From Micromonospora craniellae (GTDB lineage: Bacteria > Actinomycetota > Actinomycetes > Mycobacteriales > Micromonosporaceae), in NCBI RefSeq assembly GCF_014764405.1, contig NZ_CP061725.1, forward strand, positions 4,154,001 to 4,218,000: a stretch of 64,000 nucleotides of DNA, in the 5' to 3' direction. The notes beneath the pieces were generated by a model. That model worked only from the letters and a program-made list of their open reading frames with translations, was not told the DNA's origin and did not search any database. This document shows, piece by piece, positions 57,576-64,000 of this stretch. Numbering within the stretch: the stretch's first letter is position 1; every line of letters starts with the position of its first letter. Made by a program: the position numbers and the translations under genes.

Positions 57576-57874
57576 GCACGATCGCCGACCCGCGCGACAT
57601 CATCGTGGCGCCGGTCGTCTCGGAGAAGAGCTACAGCGAGCTGAACCGCAACTGGTACACCTTCCTGGTGCACCCGGACGCGAACAAGACCGCGATCAAG
57701 ATCGCCATCGAGCAGATCTTCAACGTCCGCGTCCTGACGGTCAACACGCTCAACCGCGAGGGCAAGCGCAAGCGGACCCGTACCGGGTTCGGCAAGCGCA
57801 AGGACACCAAGCGGGCGATGGTGAAGCTGGCTGAGGGAGACCGCATCGAGGCCTTCGGCGGCCCGGTCAGCTGA
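57572..57874 (+). CDS. rplW: 50S ribosomal protein L23
   Basis: 100 residues from GTG 57572. Conserved VVSEKSYSE and the basic hairpin GKRKRTRTGFGKRKD are present. It lies at the tunnel exit where SRP and trigger factor dock. 12 bp before rplB. Confidence 0.96.
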   Translation: MSTIADPRDIIVAPVVSEKSYSELNRNWYTFLVHPDANKTAIKIAIEQIFNVRVLTVNTLNREGKRKRTRTGFGKRKDTKRAMVKLAEGDRIEAFGGPVS

Positions 57875-57886
57875 GGGGTGTAGACA

Positions 57887-58726
57887 ATGGCTATCCGTAA
57901 GTACAAGCCGACGACGCCGGGCCGGCGTGGCTCGAGCGTCGCCGACTTCGCCGAGATCACCCGATCGACGCCCGAGAAGTCGCTGCTGGCCCCGCTGCCG
58001 AAGAAGGGCGGCCGGAACGCCCACGGGCGGATCACCGCCCGGCACCAGGGTGGCGGCCACAAGCGCCAGTACCGGCTGATCGACTTCAAGCGGGTCGACA
58101 AGGACGGCGTGCCGGCCAAGGTCGCGCACATCGAGTACGACCCGAACCGCACCGCGCGGATCGCGCTGCTGCACTACGCCGACGGCGAGAAGCGGTACAT
58201 CCTCGCGCCGAAGGACCTCAAGCAGGGCGACGCGGTGGAGTCGGGTCCGGGCGCGGACATCAAGCCCGGCAACAACCTCCCGCTGCGCAACATCCCGGTC
58301 GGTACCACGATCCACAACGTGGAGCTGCGTCCGGGTGGCGGCGCCAAGCTGGCCCGCTCGGCCGGCGTCGGCATCCAGCTGCTCGGCCGGGAGGGCGCGT
58401 ACGCGACCCTGCGTATGCCGTCGGGTGAGATCCGTCGTGTCGACGTGCGCTGCCGCGCCAGCGTCGGCGAGATCGGCAACGCCGACCAGTCAAACATCAA
58501 CTGGGGCAAGGCCGGCCGGATGCGGTGGAAGGGCAAGCGCCCGACCGTCCGTGGTGTGGCCATGAACCCGGTCGACCACCCGCACGGTGGTGGCGAGGGC
58601 AAGACCTCCGGTGGTCGCCACCCGGTCAACCCGCAGGGTAAGCCCGAGGGCCGCACCCGTCGTAAGGGCCAGCCGAGTGACCGGCTGATCGTCCGCCGCC
58701 GCTACGCCACGCGTAAGCGCGGCTGA
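57887..58726 (+). CDS. rplB: 50S ribosomal protein L2
   Basis: 279 residues, normal. The C-terminal HPHGGGEGKTSGGRHPV segment near the peptidyl transferase centre is intact, including the conserved His. 12 bp before rpsS. Confidence 0.97.
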   Translation: MAIRKYKPTTPGRRGSSVADFAEITRSTPEKSLLAPLPKKGGRNAHGRITARHQGGGHKRQYRLIDFKRVDKDGVPAKVAHIEYDPNRTARIALLHYADGEKRYILAPKDLKQGDAVESGPGADIKPGNNLPLRNIPVGTTIHNVELRPGGGAKLARSAGVGIQLLGREGAYATLRMPSGEIRRVDVRCRASVGEIGNADQSNINWGKAGRMRWKGKRPTVRGVAMNPVDHPHGGGEGKTSGGRHPVNPQGKPEGRTRRKGQPSDRLIVRRRYATRKRG

Positions 58727-58738
58727 GGGAGATAAGAC

Positions 58739-59020
58739 ATGCCTCGAAGCCTGAAGAAGGGCCCGTTCATCGACGACCACCTGCTCAAGAAGGTGGAGAC
58801 GCAGAACGAGAAGGGCTCGAAGAACGTCATCAAGACCTGGTCGCGCCGTTCCACGATCATCCCGGACATGCTCGGGCACACGATCGCGGTGCACGACGGA
58901 CGCAAGCACGTCCCCGTGTTCGTGACCGAGGCGATGGTCGGGCACAAGCTCGGCGAGTTCGCGCTGACCCGCACGTTCAAGGGTCACGAGAAGGACGACC
59001 GGAAGAGCCGCCGGCGCTGA
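58739..59020 (+). CDS. rpsS: 30S ribosomal protein S19
   Basis: 93 residues, normal (MPRSLKKGPFIDDHLLKKVE). 40 bp separate it from rplV. Confidence 0.96.
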   Translation: MPRSLKKGPFIDDHLLKKVETQNEKGSKNVIKTWSRRSTIIPDMLGHTIAVHDGRKHVPVFVTEAMVGHKLGEFALTRTFKGHEKDDRKSRRR

Positions 59021-59060
59021 CGCCGCGGGCATACGGATAGAGGATCAAGGGGTTACAGCG

Positions 59061-59516
59061 ATGCCAGGAAAGGGCGACGCTCCGGTGCTTCCGGGCGCGC
59101 GGGCGATTGCGCGGCACGTGCGCATCTCGCCGATGAAGGCGCGCCGGGTGGTCAACCTCGTCCGCGGCCTGCCCGCGAAGGAGGCGCTCACGGTGCTGCA
59201 TTTCGCGCCGCAGGCGGCGAGCGAGCAGGTGTACAAGGTGCTCGCGAGCGCGATCGCCAACGCGGAGAACAACGAGCGGCTGGACCCCGACGCGTTGCTC
59301 GTCAGCGAGGCGTTCGTGGACGAGGGCCCGACCATGAAGCGGTTCCAGCCTCGGGCCCAGGGCCGGGCGTACCGGATCCGTAAGCGCACCTGCCACATCA
59401 CGGTGGCGGTCGAGGCGGTCGCGCCGGCCGCGCCGAAGAAGTCGGCGAAGAAGGCGGCCCCGGCCAAGCAGACCGAGCCGGCCGAGACGCAGAGCAACAC
59501 GGAGGGCGCCGAGTAA
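59061..59516 (+). CDS. rplV: 50S ribosomal protein L22
   Basis: 151 residues. The body is normal (ISPMKARRVVNLVRG, and the tunnel hairpin FQPRAQGRAYRIRKRT), with a 35-residue Ala/Lys/Glu tail typical of actinobacteria. The stop shares one base with the rpsC start. Confidence 0.96.
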   Translation: MPGKGDAPVLPGARAIARHVRISPMKARRVVNLVRGLPAKEALTVLHFAPQAASEQVYKVLASAIANAENNERLDPDALLVSEAFVDEGPTMKRFQPRAQGRAYRIRKRTCHITVAVEAVAPAAPKKSAKKAAPAKQTEPAETQSNTEGAE

Positions 59517-60370
59517 TGGGTCAGAAGGTTCACCCGCACGGGTTTCGGCTCGGCATCTCGACCGACTGGAAGTCCCGCTGGTTCGCGGACAAGCTCTACA
59601 AGGACTACATCGGCGAGGACGTCAAGATCCGTCGCATGATGTCCAAGGGCCTGGAGCGCGCCGGCATCTCCAAGGTCGACATCGAGCGCACCCGCGACCG
59701 GGTCCGCGTCGACATCCACACCGCCCGGCCGGGCATCGTCATCGGCCGGAAGGGTGCGGAGGCCGACCGGATCCGCGGCGAGCTGGAGAAGCTCACCGGC
59801 AAGCAGGTGCAGCTCAACATCATCGAGGTGAAGAACCCCGAGTCGGACGCGCAGCTGGTCGCCCAGGGCGTCGCCGAGCAGCTCTCCAGCCGGGTCAGCT
59901 TCCGTCGTGCGATGCGCAAGGCGATGCAGTCGGCGATGAAGAACCCGATGTGCAAGGGCATCCGGGTGCAGGTCTCGGGTCGCCTCGGCGGCGCCGAGAT
60001 GAGCCGTACGGAGTTCTACCGCGAGGGTCGGGTTCCGCTGCACACGCTGCGGGCCAACATCGAGTACGGCTTCTTCGAGGCCCGTACCACCTTCGGCCGC
60101 ATCGGCGTGAAGGTCTGGATCTACAAGGGCGACGCGGTGCCGGGTCGGGAGGCCCCGACCGAGGCTCCGTCGCGCCCGCGCCGGGAGCGCGGTGACCGCC
60201 CCGAGCGGCCGCGTCGTGGTCGGTCCGGTTCGTCCGGCACGACCTCCGGTGGCACCGAGGCCGGCCGTGCTGCCGCGACGACCGTCGCGCAGCAGGCCGA
60301 GACGCCGAGCGGCGAGCCGGTGGACGCGTCCGCCGTCGCCGCCGCGGCAGAAACGCAGCAGGAGGGCTGA
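59516..60370 (+). CDS. rpsC: 30S ribosomal protein S3
   Basis: 284 residues, longer than the 230 or so of E. coli. The KH domain (GIVIGRKGAEADRIRGEL) and C-terminal domain are normal. The last 70 residues form an Arg-, Gly- then Ala/Thr-rich tail. Three bases separate it from rplP. Confidence 0.96.
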   Translation: MGQKVHPHGFRLGISTDWKSRWFADKLYKDYIGEDVKIRRMMSKGLERAGISKVDIERTRDRVRVDIHTARPGIVIGRKGAEADRIRGELEKLTGKQVQLNIIEVKNPESDAQLVAQGVAEQLSSRVSFRRAMRKAMQSAMKNPMCKGIRVQVSGRLGGAEMSRTEFYREGRVPLHTLRANIEYGFFEARTTFGRIGVKVWIYKGDAVPGREAPTEAPSRPRRERGDRPERPRRGRSGSSGTTSGGTEAGRAAATTVAQQAETPSGEPVDASAVAAAAETQQEG

Positions 60371-60373
60371 CAG

Positions 60374-60799
60374 ATGCTGATGCCGCGCAAGCCCCCGAAG
60401 GGCTTCCGCAAGCCGCACCACCCGGACCGCAGCGGCGCGTCCAAGGGCGGCAACCGGGTGGTGTTCGGCGAGTTCGGGATCCAGGCTCTCGAGCCGGCGT
60501 ACGTGACCAACCGGCAGATCGAGTCGGCGCGTATCGCGATGACCCGCCACATCAAGCGTGGCGGCAAGGTCTGGATCACCATCTTCCCGGACCAGGCCCT
60601 CACCAAGAAGCCGGCCGAAACCCGGATGGGTTCCGGTAAGGGCTCGCCGGAGTGGTGGGTCGCCAACGTCAAGCCGGGGCGGGTCCTCTTCGAGATGTCC
60701 TTCCCCAACGAGCAGATCGCGCGAGAGGCGATGCGTCGCGCGATCCACAAGCTCCCGATGAAGTGCCGCATTGTGACGCGCGAAGTGGGTGAATCCTGA
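60374..60799 (+). CDS. rplP: 50S ribosomal protein L16
   Basis: 141 residues, normal ([20 protein letters not shown]). The stop shares one base with rpmC. The conserved Arg that is hydroxylated in some bacteria lies near residue 82. Confidence 0.96.
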
Positions 60800-61032
60800 T
60801 GGCAGCGGGCGTTAAGGCCTCCGAGCTGCGTGAGCTCTCCGAGGAGGAGCTGGTCACGAAGCTGCGCGAGGCCAAGGCGGAGCTGTTCAACCTCCGCGTG
60901 CAGGCCGCAACCGGTCAGCTGGACAACAACCGGCGGCTGCAGGTCATCCGTCGGGAGATCGCCCGGATCTACACGATCATGCGTGAGCGCGAGCTGGGGC
61001 TCTCGGCCGCGCCGACTGAGGTGGCTTCGTGA
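60799..61032 (+). CDS. rpmC: 50S ribosomal protein L29
   Basis: 77 residues, two-helix L29 fold (LREAKAELFNLRVQAATGQL). The stop is followed by a GAGCGAAGCGAGCG repeat unit that spans the gap to rpsQ. Confidence 0.95.
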   Translation: MAAGVKASELRELSEEELVTKLREAKAELFNLRVQAATGQLDNNRRLQVIRREIARIYTIMRERELGLSAAPTEVAS

Positions 61033-61063
61033 ACGAGCGAAGCGAGCGTAAGGGAGCTCGAGC

Positions 61064-61348
61064 ATGAGCGAGAACACGACCGCGAGCGCGGAGCGCGTGC
61101 GGGGCCGCCGGAAGGTCCGTGAGGGCCTCGTGGTCAGCGACAAGATGGATAAGACCGTCGTGGTCGAGGTCGAGGACCGGGTCAAGCACGCGCTGTACGG
61201 CAAGATCATGCGCCGTACCAGCAAGCTGAAGGTCCACGACGAGCAGAACTCCGCCGGCATCGGCGACCGCGTCCTGATCATGGAGACCCGGCCGCTCTCC
61301 GCCACCAAGCGGTGGCGGCTCGTGGAGATCCTCGAGAAGGCCAAGTAG
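61064..61348 (+). CDS. rpsQ: 30S ribosomal protein S17
   Basis: 94 residues, normal (REGLVVSDKMDKTVVVEVED). ATG 61064 after AAGGGAGCTCGAGC. 96 bp before rplN contain no gene. Confidence 0.95.
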   Translation: MSENTTASAERVRGRRKVREGLVVSDKMDKTVVVEVEDRVKHALYGKIMRRTSKLKVHDEQNSAGIGDRVLIMETRPLSATKRWRLVEILEKAK

Positions 61349-61444
61349 CGAAGGCTCGAGCTCGGCCGAGATCGGTCGGGCGCAGGTTCCGCCAGGCTCC
61401 GGCCGCCCCGGCGGCCGGAGAACCGGCAGACATAGGAGATAGAC

Positions 61445-61813
61445 GTGATTCAGCAGGAGTCGCGACTGCGCGTCGCCGACAACACGGGTGCCCGGGAGAT
61501 CCTGTGCATCCGGGTTCTCGGTGGCTCCGGTCGGCGCTACGCGAGCATCGGCGACGTCATCGTGGCGACCGTCAAGGACGCGATCCCGGGTGCCGGTGTC
61601 AAGAAGGGCGACGTGGTCAAGGCCGTCATCGTCCGTACCGTCAAGGAGCGGCGGCGGCCGGACGGCTCGTACATCCGCTTCGACGAGAACGCCGCCGTCA
61701 TCATCAAGGACGGTGGGGACCCGCGCGGTACCCGTATCTTCGGCCCGGTCGGTCGTGAGCTGCGGGACAAGCGGTTCATGAAGATCATTTCTCTCGCGCC
61801 GGAGGTGTTGTGA
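61445..61813 (+). CDS. rplN: 50S ribosomal protein L14
   Basis: 122 residues from GTG 61445 (AGGAGATAGAC upstream). MIQQESRLRVADNTGAREIL is the usual start. The gap to rplX carries another GAGCGGAGCGAGCG unit. Confidence 0.97.
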   Translation: MIQQESRLRVADNTGAREILCIRVLGGSGRRYASIGDVIVATVKDAIPGAGVKKGDVVKAVIVRTVKERRRPDGSYIRFDENAAVIIKDGGDPRGTRIFGPVGRELRDKRFMKIISLAPEVL

Positions 61814-61895
61814 CCGTGGGCGAGCGGAGCGAGCGAACCGGCAAGCTCAGTAGGTGCAAGCTTCAGGCGCGCGCCGACCGCAGGGAGGCGCGGGC

Positions 61896-62210
61896 ATGAA
61901 GGTCAAGAAGGGCGACACGGTCGTCGTCATCGCCGGCAAGGACAAGGGTGCCAAGGGCAAGGTCATCGCGGCCTACCCGCGGCAGGACAAGGTCCTGGTC
62001 GAGGGCGTGAACCGGGTCAAGAAGCACACCCGCATCAGCACCACTCAGCGTGGCGCCAAGACCGGTGGCATCGTCACCCAGGAGGCACCGATCCACGTCT
62101 CGAACGTGATGGTCGTGGACTCCGACGGCAAGCCGACCCGCGTCGGTTACCGGATCGACGACAACGGCCAGAAGGTCCGCATCGCGCGTAGCACCGGTAA
62201 GGACCTGTGA
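61896..62210 (+). CDS. rplX: 50S ribosomal protein L24
   Basis: 104 residues with the KOW motif near the start (GDTVVVIAGKDKGAKGKV). ATG 61896 has AGGGAGG upstream; the longer frame is leader. The stop shares one base with the rplE ATG. Confidence 0.96.
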   Translation: MKVKKGDTVVVIAGKDKGAKGKVIAAYPRQDKVLVEGVNRVKKHTRISTTQRGAKTGGIVTQEAPIHVSNVMVVDSDGKPTRVGYRIDDNGQKVRIARSTGKDL

Positions 62211-62779
62211 TGACCACGGCTACCGAAACCAAGACCATGCCGCGACTCAAGGAGCGGTACCGCAACGAGATCGTGGCCCAGCTGCGCGAGCAGCACGAGT
62301 ACGGCAACCCGATGCAGGTGCCGCGGCTCGTCAAGATCGTCGTCAACATGGGTGTCGGCGAGGCTGCTCGGGATGCCAAGCTCATCGACGGCGCGGTCCG
62401 CGACCTGACCACCATCACCGGGCAGAAGCCGCAGGTCCGGCGGGCAACCAAGTCCATCGCGCAGTTCAAGCTCCGCGAGGGCATGCCGATCGGCGCGAAG
62501 GTGACCCTGCGCGGCGACCGGATGTGGGAGTTCCTGGACCGGCTGCTCTCCATCGCGCTGCCGCGTATCCGTGACTTCCGCGGTCTCGACGGGCGCAAGC
62601 TCGACGGGCACGGCAACTACACGTTCGGTCTGACCGAGCAGTCGGTGTTCCACGAGATCGACCAGGACAAGATCGATCGCCAGCGGGGCATGGACATCAC
62701 GGTGGTGACCACCGCCACGACCGACGACGAGGGCCGGGCGCTGCTGAAGCTCCTGGGCTTCCCGTTCAAGGAGAACTGA
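62210..62779 (+). CDS. rplE: 50S ribosomal protein L5
   Basis: 189 residues, normal. ATG 62210 (a GTG three bases earlier is possible). KIVVNMGVGEAARDAK and the P-site loop region are present. One base before rpsN. Confidence 0.96.
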   Translation: MTTATETKTMPRLKERYRNEIVAQLREQHEYGNPMQVPRLVKIVVNMGVGEAARDAKLIDGAVRDLTTITGQKPQVRRATKSIAQFKLREGMPIGAKVTLRGDRMWEFLDRLLSIALPRIRDFRGLDGRKLDGHGNYTFGLTEQSVFHEIDQDKIDRQRGMDITVVTTATTDDEGRALLKLLGFPFKEN

Positions 62780-62780
62780 G

Positions 62781-62966
62781 ATGGCCAAGAAGGCGCTGAT
62801 CCTCAAGGCGGCCGCGAAGCCGAAGTTCTCGGTTCGCGCGTACACCCGCTGCCAGCGGTGTGGGCGTCCCAAGGCGGTCTACCGCAAGTTCGGTCTCTGC
62901 CGGGTGTGCATCCGGGAGATGGCCCACCGCGGTGAGCTGCCCGGCGTGTCCAAGGCTTCCTGGTAA
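62781..62966 (+). CDS. rpsN: 30S ribosomal protein S14, zinc-binding type Z
   Basis: 61 residues with Cys24, Cys27, Cys40 and Cys43, an intact zinc site. This is the main S14 of the spc operon. A zinc-free paralogue, if present, would lie elsewhere. 96 bp follow before rpsH. Confidence 0.97.
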   Translation: MAKKALILKAAAKPKFSVRAYTRCQRCGRPKAVYRKFGLCRVCIREMAHRGELPGVSKASW

Positions 62967-63062
62967 TAGCCCGGCGCGCTTCGGCGCATCAGCTGGACTG
63001 TCTCTTCGCCGTAGGCCTGCGCGAGTCGCGGGAACCCCGGCGAGAAAGGTTGACGAGTTTTC

Positions 63063-63470
63063 ATGACGATGACCGACCCGATCGCAGACATGCTCACGCG
63101 TCTGCGTAACGCCAACCAGGCGTACCACGACCGGGTGACGATGCCCTACTCGAAGATCAAGGCGAACATCGCCGAGGTCCTCAAGTCCGAGGGCTACATC
63201 GCCACCTGGGCGGTCGAGGAGCCCGAAGAGGGTGCCGTCGGCAAGCGACTGGTCGTCGAGCTGAAGTACGGCCAGAACCGGGAGCGGAGTCTGGCCGGCA
63301 TCAAGCGCGTCTCCAAGCCCGGTCTGCGGGTGTACGCCAAGTCGGACGGGCTCCCTCGGGTGCTCGGCGGGCTGGGCGTGGCGATCATTTCGACGTCCCA
63401 GGGGCTGCTCACCGACCGGCAGGCCCGCAAGCGGAGCGTTGGCGGGGAAGTCCTCGCCTTCGTCTGGTAA
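63063..63470 (+). CDS. rpsH: 30S ribosomal protein S8
   Basis: 135 residues, normal (DPIADMLTRLRNANQAYHD). S8 is the translational repressor of spc operons in E. coli. 16 bp before rplF. Confidence 0.96.
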   Translation: MTMTDPIADMLTRLRNANQAYHDRVTMPYSKIKANIAEVLKSEGYIATWAVEEPEEGAVGKRLVVELKYGQNRERSLAGIKRVSKPGLRVYAKSDGLPRVLGGLGVAIISTSQGLLTDRQARKRSVGGEVLAFVW

Positions 63471-63486
63471 CGGGAGACAGGTAGAA

Positions 63487-64000
63487 ATGTCGCGAATTGG
63501 ACGTAAGTCGATCCCGGTGCCCTCCGGTGTCGACGTGACGATCGACGGCCAGACCATCAAGGTCAAGGGCCCCAAGGGCGAGCTGTCGCACACCCTGGCC
63601 ACGCCGATCACCATCGAGCGGGCCGAGGACGGGCAGCTGAGCGTCAACCGCCCGAATGACGAGCGCAAGGCCAAGGAACTGCACGGCCTGAGCCGTACCC
63701 TGGTCGCCAACATGATCGTCGGGGTCACCGAGGGCTACCGCAAGAGCCTGGAGATCGCCGGTACCGGTTACCGGGTCACCGCCAAGGGCAAAGACCTGGA
63801 GTTCGCGCTCGGGTTCTCGCACCCGGTGCAGGTGCAGGCGCCCGAGGGCATCACCTTCACGGTGGAGAAGCCCACGGTGTTCCACGTGGCCGGTATCGAC
63901 AAGCAGCTCGTCGGTGAGGTCGCCGCCAACATCCGGAAGATCCGCCCGCCGGAGCCCTACAAGGGCAAGGGTGTGAAGTACCAGGGCGAGGTCATCCGTC
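63487..64000 (+). CDS. rplF: 50S ribosomal protein L6 (3' truncated by window end)
   Basis: 171 complete codons from ATG 63487 (MSRIGRKSIPVPSGVDVTID). It ends in YKGKGVKYQGEVIR, so only about 9 residues should be missing. L6 lies near the sarcin-ricin loop. Confidence 0.95.
   Translation, partial: MSRIGRKSIPVPSGVDVTIDGQTIKVKGPKGELSHTLATPITIERAEDGQLSVNRPNDERKAKELHGLSRTLVANMIVGVTEGYRKSLEIAGTGYRVTAKGKDLEFALGFSHPVQVQAPEGITFTVEKPTVFHVAGIDKQLVGEVAANIRKIRPPEPYKGKGVKYQGEVIR

Overview
The window is about 64 kb of very GC-rich actinobacterial chromosome. Four things suggest Micromonosporaceae (Micromonospora or a close relative): GTG/TTG start use, the order tRNA-Thr, tRNA-Met, rpmG, hadA, hadB, tRNA-Trp, secE, nusG, rplKA, rplJL, rpoBC, str operon, S10 operon, an integrative element of the pSAM2/AICE type, and a GGAAGGGACCC-type palindrome that I associate from memory with that family. 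The genus call is an inference.

Layout. 1-14.8 kb: the end of an unidentified gene, a glucose-1-dehydrogenase-like MDR enzyme, then a partial respiratory complex I set (nuoC, nuoH, nuoIJKLMN) interrupted by an antisense glutathionyl-hydroquinone-reductase-like gene. These are followed by htpX, an MFS transporter, and a divergent TetR/SDR pair with two matching operator palindromes. The SDR gene has lost its normal C-terminus.

14.8-28.6 kb: an integrated element of about 13.8 kb bounded by a 15-bp direct repeat. It carries, on the minus strand, integrase, excisionase, a RepSA-like initiator, a run of translationally coupled small genes, an FtsK-like transfer ATPase with a separate membrane subunit, and an SCO3933-like regulator. 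On the plus strand are a GntR-kinase fusion and a second small kinase. Next to the right end is a cargo pair, a TcmP-like protein and a DUF5131 (Gp37/Gp68-like) three-cysteine protein, convergent and overlapping. The attachment site is the 3' end of yajQ rather than a tRNA gene: both junctions encode the same YajQ C-terminus (QFTNYR plus stop), with different codons after the core.

28.6-37 kb: yajQ, tRNA-Tyr, a lipobox-containing membrane protein, a small HTH protein, 1.4 kb of probable gene debris, a 48-residue predicted secreted peptide, a large membrane GGDEF/EAL protein, then tRNA-Thr, tRNA-Met, rpmG, hadAB and tRNA-Trp.

37-64 kb: the housekeeping core, with secE-nusG, rplKA, rplJL (with a probable L10 leader), rpoBC, two small membrane proteins, the str operon (rpsL-rpsG-fusA-tuf) and the S10/spc operon from rpsJ to rplF, which runs off the end. 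Clear terminator hairpins separate these units.

The best candidates for new biology are the TcmP/DUF5131 cargo pair, the yajQ attachment site that restores the gene, three intergenic hairpins in the element that share a 15-nt loop on different stems, a 16-bp tandem repeat that could be the transfer locus, and a Tyr in RpoB where rifampicin-sensitive enzymes have Asp.
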